A DNA stretch of 10,043 nt from Betaproteobacteria bacterium (lineage in GTDB: Bacteria > Pseudomonadota > Gammaproteobacteria > Burkholderiales > Burkholderiaceae_E). The notes under the pieces are model-generated. The model was not told the origin of the DNA, made no database searches, and saw only the letters and a list, made by a program, of their open reading frames with translations. The DNA lies in contig VGHV01000064.1 in the NCBI GenBank assembly GCA_016868095.1, positions 1 through 10,043 on the forward strand, read 5' to 3'. A program made the position numbers and the translations under genes. Positions within the stretch are counted from its first letter, which is position 1. The number at the start of each line of letters is the position of its first letter. Shown here in pieces: positions 1 to 7,268 of this stretch.

Positions 1-147
1 AAAGTTGTCCTAATACCTGCTACGATTTTTCGGTATAAGTCTTATCAGATTGTGCCTAAATTGTGCCTAAACCAGCGAAAATGAGCGTGTTTTGCACATT
101 AATTAGGCAGCTAAGTTAGTGACCACTATCACGATAAGCCCCGTCGT
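1..147. other. Gene-free AT-rich segment beyond the tRNA-Arg 3' end
   Basis: No reading frame of plausible length with coding character lies here on either strand. The segment is richer in A and T than the rest of the window. It begins immediately 3' of the CCA end of the tRNA-Arg gene, which is read right to left. It contains an 11-bp perfect tandem repeat at 50-71, an inverted partial copy (ttaggca, 103-109) and a short dyad, tagtg-ac-cacta, at 117-128. No convincing hairpin plus T-run terminator for the tRNA was found. tRNA 3' ends are common integration sites for tyrosine-recombinase elements, so this may be the edge of such an element, but no integrase is visible in the window. Confidence 0.5.
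50..71. repeat. Perfect tandem repeat of an 11-mer
   Basis: The unit ttgtgcctaaa occurs twice back to back (50-60 and 61-71) with no mismatch. A shorter inverted copy, ttaggca, follows at 103-109. Short iterated direct repeats beside a tRNA 3' end resemble the arm-type sites bound by phage or island integrases and excisionases, but this role is inferred from position and layout only. Confidence 0.75.
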
Positions 148-223
148 TGGCGCCCCCGGCAGGAATCGAACCTGCGACCTTCCCCTTAGGAGGGGGACGC
201 TCTATCCACTGAGCTACAGGGGC
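148..223 (-). tRNA. tRNA-Arg (anticodon CCU)
   Basis: Read on the minus strand, the sequence folds as a full cloverleaf. The acceptor stem GCCCCTG pairs with CGGGGGC (one T-G wobble). The D-arm is GCTC/GAGC, and the anticodon stem TCCCC/GGGGG encloses the seven-base loop CTCCTAA, which places CCT at positions 34-36. The T-arm GCAGG/CCTGC has the loop TTCGATT. The discriminator base is G and the CCA tail is encoded (148-150). CCU reads the AGG arginine codon. The gene starts 52 bp downstream of hcxB on the same strand. It may be read through from that operon or have its own promoter, and I see no strong promoter in the gap. Confidence 0.97.
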
Positions 224-275
224 GAATTTGGGCTAACAAAAGCTTTGGCCCGGAATCTATCATGAAAGCGTGGCG

Positions 276-1361
276 CTAAACTTGCATAGCAGCTTGCTCA
301 ACCTCGGCTCGGGGCAACTTGAGTTTTTCTGCGGCAGCGAGGATCTCCTGCCAGGTCGTTGGATCGACAGGAAAGCCTTCCTTGCTCCGAATGGCCATCG
401 CCTCGCGCTCGGGCTCCCCTGCAATTCGGACCTTGTCAAAGCCTGGAGCAACCGGTACAGAGCGCAGCCAGTTCATGAAGGCCTCACTCTCTTTAAAGAA
501 ATGGTCGTCCTGATCCAAACGCTTGGGGTCGATAAGTATGCTAAGCATACCGTTATAAACTTTCTTTTCGCCTTGGTAAGTCTTGTGCCAAGTTCCGCCA
601 CCCGATAAGGCGCCTCCGAGTAATTCGCAGACTAAGGCCATGCCGAAGCCTTTGTGCTCGCCGAAGGTGAGCAGGGCGCCAAGCGGCTCTACAACAACCA
701 CACTTGGATTTGTCGTTGGATGACCGTGCTGATCGATGAGCATGCCATGGCGGACTTCCTCGCCTTTATTGTGGGCGACCCTCATCTTACCCTGCGCAAC
801 CATGCTTGTTGCATAGTCGAGAATCACCGGTGCTTCGTTGCGCATCGGGATACCAATACAGCATGGATTCGTACCAAAACGACCGGCGGCACCCCCCCAA
901 GGGGCGACGGTCGGTCGCGACAAAACATTGACAAAATGGATCGATATTAAATCCTTACTTACCGCCTGTTCGGCCCAGTGCCCGATGCGGCCTAGATGGT
1001 GAGCGTGACCTAGACCCATCACGCAGACGCCATGCTCTTTCGCACGTGCAATGGCCATGTCGGTAGCCGCTTCGCCGATGGACTGTCCAAAGCCTGCCTG
1101 GCCGTCGAGACCCAAAAGCGGCCCTGCATCGATCTTACTGAGAGGTTGCTGATTGACCTTAAGCCCGCCCTCTAAGAATGAATCGACGTAGCGTGGCACC
1201 ATACCGATACCATGCGAGTCATGACCTTTGAGATTGGCAAGCACTAAGTTGTCAGCAACTTGCTGAGGCTCTCGTCCGCGTGAGCCGGTGGCGGCGATCA
1301 CCATGGCGACCGCTTGGCGCATGCCTTCTGCCTTAAAGAGCTTGTAATCCGATGAGGTCAT
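276..1361 (-). CDS. hcxB: HcxB/YbiC-like malate/L-lactate dehydrogenase family (2-hydroxyacid dehydrogenase)
   Basis: This 361-residue protein belongs to the Ldh_2 family of NAD(P)-dependent dehydrogenases, which has a fold distinct from classical LDH/MDH. It has the same length as E. coli YbiC (HcxB) as I recall it, and similar blocks run through the whole chain: NLKGHDSHGIGM (43-54), HHLGRIGHWAEQ (121-132), RFGTNP (161-166), LDYATS (181-186), HPTTNP (214-219) and PLGALLTFGEHKGFGMAL (226-243). Family members interconvert 2-oxoacids and 2-hydroxyacids (malate, lactate, sulfolactate, ureidoglycolate, aromatic lactates). They act in the cytoplasm. The ATG overlaps the folA stop codon as ATGA, so translation is probably coupled to folA. 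The family is clear, but the exact substrate is not; sulfolactate or malate dehydrogenase is also possible. HcxB is the best-matching named relative. Confidence 0.9.
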   Translation of the reverse strand: MTSSDYKLFKAEGMRQAVAMVIAATGSRGREPQQVADNLVLANLKGHDSHGIGMVPRYVDSFLEGGLKVNQQPLSKIDAGPLLGLDGQAGFGQSIGEAATDMAIARAKEHGVCVMGLGHAHHLGRIGHWAEQAVSKDLISIHFVNVLSRPTVAPWGGAAGRFGTNPCCIGIPMRNEAPVILDYATSMVAQGKMRVAHNKGEEVRHGMLIDQHGHPTTNPSVVVVEPLGALLTFGEHKGFGMALVCELLGGALSGGGTWHKTYQGEKKVYNGMLSILIDPKRLDQDDHFFKESEAFMNWLRSVPVAPGFDKVRIAGEPEREAMAIRSKEGFPVDPTTWQEILAAAEKLKLPRAEVEQAAMQV

Positions 1362-1864
1362 GAGTGGGTTCTCCGATAATCAACAAAACGATAACTTAAG
1401 CCTTGGCTGCTAATCCCCTTTATATGGGCAACTTCCGCCCAGCACGTAGGGGCAAGTTCCGGAAAGTAGGTATCGCCAGCGACTTCGAGTTCAATTTCTG
1501 TCACGACCGCACGATCGGCGTGGGCGAGGGCTATCTGATAGATCTGCCCGCCTCCAATAATATAGACCTCACCAGGCGCAGCTAAGGCCAATGCCTGCTC
1601 AAAGCTTGTTGCAACGACCGCTCCTTCGCAATGCCACGATGGATTGCGGGTGATCACAATATTTCGGCGCCGCGGCAAAGCTTTACCAATCGACTCAAAG
1701 GTTTGCCGCCCCATCACGATGCTTGCATCGAGGGTAAGCGACCGAAAATGCTTTAAATCCTCGGGCAGATGCCAGGGCATAGCACCATCGCGACCGATGA
1801 CCCGCTGCCTGGCATAGGCAACCACTAAACAAACTCCTTGAGCGCGGCGATCAAAACTCATCAT
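1358..1864 (-). CDS. folA: Dihydrofolate reductase
   Basis: This 168-residue cytoplasmic enzyme reduces 7,8-dihydrofolate to tetrahydrofolate with NADPH and is the target of trimethoprim. Family landmarks occur in order: the first strand and loop VCLVVAYARQRVIGRDGAMPWHLP (written here in two parts, VCLVVAYARQRVIG 11-24 and AMPWHLPEDL 28-37), the catalytic acid Asp36 (equivalent to E. coli Asp27), MGRQTFESIG (51-60), the substrate-binding Arg66 in LPRRRNI, the cofactor motif IIGGGQIY (102-109) and GDTYFP (130-135). The start is one of two adjacent ATG codons, 9 bp after the thyA stop, with no good Shine-Dalgarno of its own, which suggests coupling to thyA. About eight residues precede the usual family start. 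The stop overlaps the hcxB start. ThyA produces the dihydrofolate that this enzyme recycles. Confidence 0.98.
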   Translation of the reverse strand: MMSFDRRAQGVCLVVAYARQRVIGRDGAMPWHLPEDLKHFRSLTLDASIVMGRQTFESIGKALPRRRNIVITRNPSWHCEGAVVATSFEQALALAAPGEVYIIGGGQIYQIALAHADRAVVTEIELEVAGDTYFPELAPTCWAEVAHIKGISSQGLSYRFVDYRRTHS

Positions 1865-1873
1865 TGCGAGACA

Positions 1874-2668
1874 TCACACTGCGATGGGGGCTTTGATAGC
1901 CGGGTGATATTGGTAGTTTTCAATCACGAAATCTTCATAGCGATATGAAAAGAGATCATCAGGGCGTCTGGACATCCGCAGGCTTGGCAGTGGGTAGGCC
2001 TCGCGCTTAAGTTGCTCGCGTGCCTGCTCTAAATGGTTAAGATAAAGATGACAGTCGCCCCCCGTCCAGATAAAGTCACCTGGCTCGACATCGATTTGCT
2101 GGGCCACCATATGGGTGAGTAGGGCGTATGACGCGATATTAAACGGCACGCCGAGGAAAATATCGGCGCTTCGTTGATAGAGTTGGCAGGACAACTTGCC
2201 CTCGGCAACATAAAACTGAAACATCGCATGACAGGGCGCAAGCGCCATTTTGGGTAGATCCCCCACGTTCCATGCCGACACAATCAGCCTTCGAGAATCA
2301 GGGTCGCTGCGCAATCGTGTCATGAGTTCTTTAAGTTGATCAATCGACTCGCCACTTGCTGTGGGCCAGGAACGCCACTGATAGCCATAAACAGGGCCGA
2401 GTTCACCATTGGCATCGGCCCATTCATCCCAGATGCTTACGCCGTGCGATTTTAAATAGTGAATATTTGTAGAACCTGATAAAAACCAGATCAATTCATG
2501 AATAATCGATTTCAGATGCAATTTTTTCGTAGTGACCAGCGGAAAACCTTCGGCTAAAGGAAAACGCATCTGCCATCCAAACACCGATCGCGTGCCAGTT
2601 CCGGTGCGATCATGCTTTTGGCTGCCATGATCGAGCACGTGTTGCATCAATTCGTGATATGCCTTCAT
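1874..2668 (-). CDS. thyA: Thymidylate synthase
   Basis: This protein methylates dUMP to dTMP using 5,10-methylene-tetrahydrofolate and releases dihydrofolate. It is 264 residues long, the E. coli ThyA length. Visible active-site features are Arg21 in DRTGTG, WDEWAD (80-85), GPVYG-QWR (91-99), the phosphate-binding Arg126-Arg127 in DPDSRR, the nucleophile Cys146 in [17 protein letters not shown] (165-171), [12 protein letters not shown] (176-187) and His207/Tyr209 in DCHLY. The C-terminus KAPIAV is intact. An AAGG lies 9 nt before the ATG. In the 93-bp gap upstream, TTTAAT (2717-2712, minus strand) could serve as a -10 box, but no good -35 is seen, so readthrough from the transporter genes remains possible. 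folA follows after 9 bp. Confidence 0.99.
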   Translation of the reverse strand: MKAYHELMQHVLDHGSQKHDRTGTGTRSVFGWQMRFPLAEGFPLVTTKKLHLKSIIHELIWFLSGSTNIHYLKSHGVSIWDEWADANGELGPVYGYQWRSWPTASGESIDQLKELMTRLRSDPDSRRLIVSAWNVGDLPKMALAPCHAMFQFYVAEGKLSCQLYQRSADIFLGVPFNIASYALLTHMVAQQIDVEPGDFIWTGGDCHLYLNHLEQAREQLKREAYPLPSLRMSRRPDDLFSYRYEDFVIENYQYHPAIKAPIAV

Positions 2669-2736
2669 GATGAGTTGCCTTCAATGCTTTCCTTGGTTGA
2701 GATTCGGTCTAATTAAAGCAGCCTAGCGTGATCGTA

Positions 2737-2778
2737 GCTAAAGTCGCATCGGGCATGCTTGCTAAAGTCGCATCGGGC
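2737..2778. repeat. 18-bp direct repeat copying the 3' end of the lipocalin gene
   Basis: The 18-mer gctaaagtcgcatcgggc occurs at 2737-2754 and again at 2761-2778, with a period of 24 bp. The right copy covers the final codons and stop of the AttH/CrtC-type gene (minus strand, Pro-Met-Arg-Leu-stop). The left copy is untranslated, between that stop and thyA. This looks like a short tandem duplication of the gene's end. Confidence 0.85.
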
Positions 2779-3859
2779 GGTCGTAGCCCGTTAACTCCAG
2801 ATAGCCTCTTCCGATCAGATCGCCTTGATCGTTATACGCCATAACTGCGCCTTCCCAATATCGGTTGCCAGTGCTTGCGCGAGCATCGATTTCCTGATCT
2901 TGTACGAGGGCCTTGAGCACAAGGGGCCCAAACTTACCTTTCACTCGAAGCGACACCGGGTAGTTTGCCCCACTTGCACTTGAGCGCCACTGCTCAAGGG
3001 ATTGCATGACTAAACCCGCCTCAGAACGCCACAGTTCAGCGCCTTGTCGGTCCCGAATACGAAATGCCATCCAGCTTTGCCCATCGAGCAGGTTAAGGCC
3101 AAACCAATCCCATCCAGCCGCGTCGGCCGACAAAAGACTGCTTGACCACTCGTGGTCAAACCAGGCTGCAGCGAAGTTGCTGCTGCGATCAATGCTTAGC
3201 GCTTTACCATCGAGATGCAGGTTAGCCTCGACGTGAAGCTGTGTCTGGCTGTAATAGTGACTAAATTGACCCGCAGCCGGTCCTTTTTGCGAATAGCCTT
3301 GTTGGCCTTGCAGCAGTGGCGCGCCACGAGGCCGACAGCGCAGCTTTAATCCGAGCCTGCCTTGCTCAATATCGATAGCGATCCTGCCGTCCGCTTCACG
3401 GACAAAGCGCCAGCCTGGCATCATAATATTTAGATCGGTTTCGCTGAACTCGGCAACATGCTTGACGCTTCGCCATGCTGTTTGTTCATGGATGAGTTTG
3501 CTCCAGCCGCGTCTGACCAAGGCAGCATGGCCCATGAGCCATTGATTTGAGCCCCAAGTGCTTTGCCGTGCTTTGCCAAGTCGGACCCTAAAAATCGTTG
3601 CCTGAATGCCGGTGTCGGCATCGAGCCAGCCTGTGAGGTACCACCACTCGATGCGTTCATCGGGATGTGCGCCATGATCGCGTGGAAACTGGATTGTTTT
3701 GAAGCCGCTTTGCTGGGCTTCGCTTTGGTGTGCAGTACCTATTTTGATTGCGGTAATTGTTTCCGCGAAGGTCTGCCGGCTAGGTGCGGCAGCGCTGAGC
3801 GCTGAGGCGCCGAGGGTGCGCTTGATGAGCCATCGACGTTGTGTTGAACTAAGCCGCAT
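2762..3859 (-). CDS. Secreted lipocalin-like protein, AttH/CrtC family (putative exporter partner)
   Basis: This 365-residue protein begins with STQRRWLIK (5-13), a hydrophobic stretch and a likely cut after TFA near residue 32. This is a twin-arginine-like signal, so secretion in folded form via Tat is plausible though not certain. The mature part matches the AttH/CrtC lipocalin-like fold: FPRDHG (58-63) with IEWWYLTGWL (70-79), GQFSHYYSQTQ (197-207), WFDHEW (233-238) with GWDWFGLNL (249-257), and the closing YWEGAV (334-339) with GRGYLELTGY (350-359). Such proteins are thought to bind hydrophobic molecules; CrtC members hydrate carotenoids, but no carotenoid genes are nearby. The chosen ATG shares one base with the permease stop (TAATG) and has AGGA 6 nt upstream. 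A TTG two codons earlier has no properly spaced ribosome binding site. Context points to the accessory protein of the adjoining exporter. Confidence 0.85.
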   Translation of the reverse strand: MRLSSTQRRWLIKRTLGASALSAAAPSRQTFAETITAIKIGTAHQSEAQQSGFKTIQFPRDHGAHPDERIEWWYLTGWLDADTGIQATIFRVRLGKARQSTWGSNQWLMGHAALVRRGWSKLIHEQTAWRSVKHVAEFSETDLNIMMPGWRFVREADGRIAIDIEQGRLGLKLRCRPRGAPLLQGQQGYSQKGPAAGQFSHYYSQTQLHVEANLHLDGKALSIDRSSNFAAAWFDHEWSSSLLSADAAGWDWFGLNLLDGQSWMAFRIRDRQGAELWRSEAGLVMQSLEQWRSSASGANYPVSLRVKGKFGPLVLKALVQDQEIDARASTGNRYWEGAVMAYNDQGDLIGRGYLELTGYDRPMRL

Positions 3860-6474
3860 TACCAATCCTGCTTGAGGCTTTGCAGCATTGGTTGTTTGAG
3901 CAACTGTTTGCTAAGTACCAGGCAGCTCAATACGCCGATCGACCAAACACCGCCTATCGCAAGCATCATCAAGCCCGCCGGAATTCGCATGGGCATACTC
4001 CAGTGAAAGGACTGCGGGTTGACCACCTCGATCAATACCCAGGCTAGTGCCAGACCGAGCATGGAGCCCCAAAGCAGTGCCAAAGCCAGACTTGAAGCAG
4101 CTTCAAGTAAAAGCAATCGGGTACACGCTGCCGGATGCAGGCCAAGAAGTTGCAGCATGGCAAGCTCTTGGGTTCTGGCAATCGCCTGGGCAGCAAGCGT
4201 GCTGCTAAGGCCGAGTAAGCCAATCAACAAGGCGACAGCTTGTAAGGCATAGGTCACCACAAAGCTTCGATCAAAAAGTTCGAGCGAAAGTGCACGAATG
4301 TCTGAAGCGCTGCGGATTTCAAGCTTGGCGCGTAGCCCTTCGGGCAGCTGTGCGAGCAGCGATTCGCTGCCGCGACCTGGTTCTGTCAGCCACCATGAAA
4401 CATCGCTTGCCTCAAGCTGCTGATGGCCCCCACGCGCCCTTAACCATTGCGATGATTCTATGATGATCGAGCCATGCTGTCTGGCGTAATCGCGCCAAAC
4501 GCCCGCCACAAAGACTGATCCCTCGGGTAGTAAGCCAAGACGCTGGATGCTTCCCGGCTCCCATCGGTAGAGATCGCGCATAGCCTCGCTCACCCAGACG
4601 CTAGGCAGGCTTGGATGGGGGTCGAGTAGCTGCCCGGTGATCGGCAGCCTGTCCTGAGGCGTTTTCAGCGGCAACGCCCGAACAATCACAGCAATTGGCG
4701 GGCGTTCGGCAAGCATGGGCCACTCCAGCACTTGCTGAAACTCGGTGCGCCTTAAGCCTTCCAACTGCGACAATTGCAATTGCTCATCGGGTGAGAGGCT
4801 TGCTTCGCCTTTTTGGATGCGCGCATACACATCAGCGGGCAGCACATGGTCAAGCCACTCGCTTACGGCGAGCCGAAAGCTGCTGATCATAAGACTCACC
4901 GCCACGCAAAGCGCCACGCTTGCAATCATGCCGGTCATGCTTAAGCTTATCGACTGAGGTAAGTAGTTGGCACGCTTGACCGCTAACCAGCTGATTGGAT
5001 GCTTGGTTGCTGGGCCTGTCAGGCTACGTGCCACACGCTCAACGAGCGTGGGCATCGCTAGAAGTCCTGCAAGTAGCCATGTAAACAAGCAAATATAGGC
5101 GCCAAGCGGCACGCCCTCCACGGGTTCAAGCAAGAGGCCGCATCCGCCCAAGCAGGCAAGTGCCATTGCCGAGAGGGCAAGTTGCTTGCCGGTAAACCAA
5201 GGTGGCGGCTGTGCGCCTTTGAGTGCCGCCACCGCAGTGACTCGGCCAAGACTTCTTACTGCGAGCCAGGAGCCAAACCAGGCGACGAGAATGCCCAAAC
5301 TTGCGTGAAAACCAAGCAACCATAAAGGCAGATTTAAAGCCCTTGAGCTAGTCTTAAGCACGCCTGCACCCAGGTCTCCGCCTGTGAGCGAGAGCAGAAA
5401 CCAGGCGCAAACCGAGCCTATGATTAATCCAATCACCGAGCCGATGGCACCGATCAGCAGGGCTTGGAATCGCATAAAAGCCTGAATGCTTTTGGCATCG
5501 GTGCCTAGCACCTGAAGAATCGCTAGTGAGCCCAACTGTCTTGCCGTCATTAATTGCATATTGGACTGAACAATGAATACCCCGGTGAGCAAGGCAACAA
5601 GGGCAAGAATCGCAAGATTCACGCGATAAGCGCGGGAAAGATTCGACATGCGCTCGGCCTCGTCCTCGGGCTTGATGAGCGAGAGCATCAGTTCGGGATG
5701 CTTTGCTCGCAGGGCATCAAGGAGTTCTGCGGGTGAATCCTTGCTGCTTGCGCCTTGGGTCCAGCGCATATCGATTCGCGAGAGGCGATCCTTGTGGGTC
5801 GCAAGGGCTTGCAAGCTGCCAATGTCAATCACAAAGACCAAGGATTCGCTGCCAGCTTGAGCTAGACGGCCAGCAATCACAAAGTCTTCACTTCGACCCT
5901 CCATGCGAAGCCTTATCACTGCGCCTTCTGGCTCAATGCCAAGCTTTTCAAGCTGCTGCCAAAGGCGCGGGCTTGCATAAAGCTGATTGCCACCAAACCA
6001 TGCATCGCTTGCCTCGGGGCTGCTTATGTTTGGACTCAGTTGCGGGTGAACATAAATCGATCGGAAAAGGTCGATGCCAAATAGCTCGACGCCCTGGGGG
6101 AAAGTACTGCGCAAATCAATGACTTCGGCCGATGACGCTGAGGCCTTAAGCGTTTGCATTTGTGCGCTTTTAAGAAGGACTGGCGCGGCGCTGGCATTGG
6201 CTTGATACTGCTGCAGACTTGCAAAAACCGAGGCGCTGAATTCCTTTTCCGCCGCGCGCAAACTTGCATCGGCTTGCCCATTGATGCTTGCCAGGGCCGA
6301 CTTGAATTCACTCAGCGCGCTGCGATTCACCAAGTCAATCGCTAATCCCATGGCCACGCCAATGCCTATGACCAGTGCCGCTAGGGCGTTCCTAAATCGG
6401 TAAAGCTGAAGTTGTTCCAGGCTGAGGCGGCGGGCAAGTGGCCAGGGTAGGCCAAACATACGGCTCATGATCAT
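3859..6474 (-). CDS. Double-FtsX ABC transporter permease (AttF-AttG/LolCE-like fusion)
   Basis: This inner-membrane permease has 871 residues. About ten transmembrane segments are visible (near 30-49, 286-305, 337-361, 383-408, 432-449, 458-477, 509-532, 738-764, 787-816, 831-855). Two large periplasmic domains (about 50-285 and 533-737) each sit after a first helix, so the protein holds two FtsX/MacB-type halves in one chain. The coupling-helix pattern typical of FtsX recurs: ARQLGSLAILQVLGT (311-325) and ARTQELAMLQLLGL (766-779). One polypeptide could therefore supply both halves of the channel for an ATPase dimer. In the AttEFGH naming this corresponds to AttF and AttG. The family includes lipoprotein and hydrophobic-compound exporters that pass force to the periplasm. 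The start overlaps the ATPase stop (ATGA) and the stop overlaps the next start (TAATG), indicating tight coupling. The substrate is unknown. Confidence 0.92.
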   Translation of the reverse strand: MIMSRMFGLPWPLARRLSLEQLQLYRFRNALAALVIGIGVAMGLAIDLVNRSALSEFKSALASINGQADASLRAAEKEFSASVFASLQQYQANASAAPVLLKSAQMQTLKASASSAEVIDLRSTFPQGVELFGIDLFRSIYVHPQLSPNISSPEASDAWFGGNQLYASPRLWQQLEKLGIEPEGAVIRLRMEGRSEDFVIAGRLAQAGSESLVFVIDIGSLQALATHKDRLSRIDMRWTQGASSKDSPAELLDALRAKHPELMLSLIKPEDEAERMSNLSRAYRVNLAILALVALLTGVFIVQSNMQLMTARQLGSLAILQVLGTDAKSIQAFMRFQALLIGAIGSVIGLIIGSVCAWFLLSLTGGDLGAGVLKTSSRALNLPLWLLGFHASLGILVAWFGSWLAVRSLGRVTAVAALKGAQPPPWFTGKQLALSAMALACLGGCGLLLEPVEGVPLGAYICLFTWLLAGLLAMPTLVERVARSLTGPATKHPISWLAVKRANYLPQSISLSMTGMIASVALCVAVSLMISSFRLAVSEWLDHVLPADVYARIQKGEASLSPDEQLQLSQLEGLRRTEFQQVLEWPMLAERPPIAVIVRALPLKTPQDRLPITGQLLDPHPSLPSVWVSEAMRDLYRWEPGSIQRLGLLPEGSVFVAGVWRDYARQHGSIIIESSQWLRARGGHQQLEASDVSWWLTEPGRGSESLLAQLPEGLRAKLEIRSASDIRALSLELFDRSFVVTYALQAVALLIGLLGLSSTLAAQAIARTQELAMLQLLGLHPAACTRLLLLEAASSLALALLWGSMLGLALAWVLIEVVNPQSFHWSMPMRIPAGLMMLAIGGVWSIGVLSCLVLSKQLLKQPMLQSLKQDW

Positions 6475-7139
6475 GCCGGTTGCAATTTGCCCTGACTGAG
6501 TTTCCAGCAGGGTTTAAACAGGCTCGCGCGTTGCAAGTCATGAGTCACAAACAAAAGTGCGCAATCACGTTGCGCCAAGACTTGTTGCAAGAGGTTCATC
6601 ACAGCATCGGCCGACGCTGGGTCGAGATTGCCCGTTGGCTCGTCGGCAAGAATCAAACGCGGCCCATGGATGATGGCGCGTGCGATGGCAACGCGTTGCT
6701 GCTCCCCGCCCGAGAGCTCACTAGGCCTTGCATGCGCACGATCACTAAGTCCTAGTTGGTCTAACAGGTCCGATGCCCGAACCATGGCTGACTTTTCAGA
6801 AGCGCCTAGCAATAGCGCCGGAACTGCTACATTTTGCAGCGCGTTTAAATGAGGAAGCAAATGGAAGGCCTGAAAGATGAAGCCGATTGATGCTGCACGC
6901 AGTCTTGCGCTTTGCTGGGCATCATCGGCCTTCATCGGCTTGCCGCCAATCAAAATGCTGCCTTCATCCGCTTCCTCAAGGCCTGCGATGAGGTGAAGCA
7001 AGGTTGATTTGCCGCTTCCAGATGCACCGATGAGCGAGGCGCGTTGACCAGGCTCTAAATCGAGATCTAATTGATCGAGTAGTCGCTTACCCTTCTGGTA
7101 TCGCTTCGATAGCGATCTAACCTCGAGAATCTTTGTCAT
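6471..7139 (-). CDS. ABC transporter ATP-binding protein (AttE/LolD-like)
   Basis: This 222-residue cytoplasmic ATPase belongs to the LolD/MacB/FtsE-type subfamily. It has Walker [10 protein letters not shown] (38-46), Q-loop Gln90 in [13 protein letters not shown], signature [14 protein letters not shown] (142-155), Walker B RLILADEP (161-168), D-loop GNLDP (170-174) and the switch His200 in FVTHD. All catalytic residues are present, so it should be active. I chose the ATG at 7139, giving [17 protein letters not shown], the usual family beginning. An in-frame TTG at 7166 adds nine residues with no family counterpart and no better ribosome binding site. It is the first gene of the exporter operon and overlaps the permease gene by ATGA. 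The promoter was not identified; only 46 bp separate the ATG from a terminator-like hairpin upstream. Confidence 0.95.
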   Translation of the reverse strand: MTKILEVRSLSKRYQKGKRLLDQLDLDLEPGQRASLIGASGSGKSTLLHLIAGLEEADEGSILIGGKPMKADDAQQSARLRAASIGFIFQAFHLLPHLNALQNVAVPALLLGASEKSAMVRASDLLDQLGLSDRAHARPSELSGGEQQRVAIARAIIHGPRLILADEPTGNLDPASADAVMNLLQQVLAQRDCALLFVTHDLQRASLFKPCWKLSQGKLQPA

Positions 7140-7179
7140 GTATCGACGCTTTCCCGCTGCTTGCAAACGATCGCATAAA

Positions 7180-7204
7180 AGCCAACCGGCCGCTAGGCGG
7201 CCGG
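7180..7204 (-). terminator. GC-rich hairpin with broken T-run, third of three after cytochrome c
   Basis: The arms ccggccgc (7186-7193) and gcggccgg (7197-7204) form a perfect 8-bp stem with a 3-nt loop. On the minus strand the stem is followed by TTGGCTTTTA, an interrupted T-tract. It lies downstream of the cytochrome c gene and just ahead of the ATPase gene, so it probably insulates the two transcription units. Confidence 0.6.
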
Positions 7205-7210
7205 CTCAGC

Positions 7211-7231
7211 AAAAACCCAAAGCATATGGGT
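7211..7231 (-). terminator. Probable rho-independent terminator of the cytochrome c gene
   Basis: On the minus strand, ACCCA pairs with TGGGT around a 7-nt loop (stem 7227-7231 with 7215-7219). A run of five T (7215-7211) follows, its first base being part of the stem. It lies about 38 bp after the cytochrome c stop. The stem is short, but the T-run is the best in this gap. Another hairpin, CTTCGG/CCGAAG (7246-7251 with 7258-7263, loop 6 nt), precedes it right after the stop codon. Confidence 0.6.
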
Positions 7232-7268
7232 CTTAAAGCTTATAACTTCGGACAAGGCCGAAGGAGGC

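Noticed and set aside
1..147. Search for the start of an integrase gene on the minus strand next to the tRNA
   Set aside because: The only ATG frame there (from about 98, minus strand) hits a stop after ten codons, so no integrase start is present in the window.
229..252. gggc...gccc hairpin between hcxB and the tRNA as a terminator
   Set aside because: The stem is only four perfect pairs with a long loop and no following T-run on the minus strand.
1823..1839. AAGGAG followed after 8 nt by an in-frame GTG inside folA (codon 14), a possible true start
   Set aside because: Starting there would remove the first beta-strand (VCLVVAYA region), which aligns with the very N-terminus of E. coli DHFR, so the ATG pair at 1864/1861 is kept.
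5703..6122. 139-codon plus-strand open frame opposite the permease gene
   Set aside because: It is a shadow of the coding bias of the permease gene, with a cysteine- and glutamine-rich composition and no recognisable domain. Other plus-strand frames between 270 and 9387 are likewise shadows.
7140..7166. Upstream TTG start of the ABC ATPase
   Set aside because: It adds nine residues not seen in the family. The ATG at 7139 gives the usual beginning.
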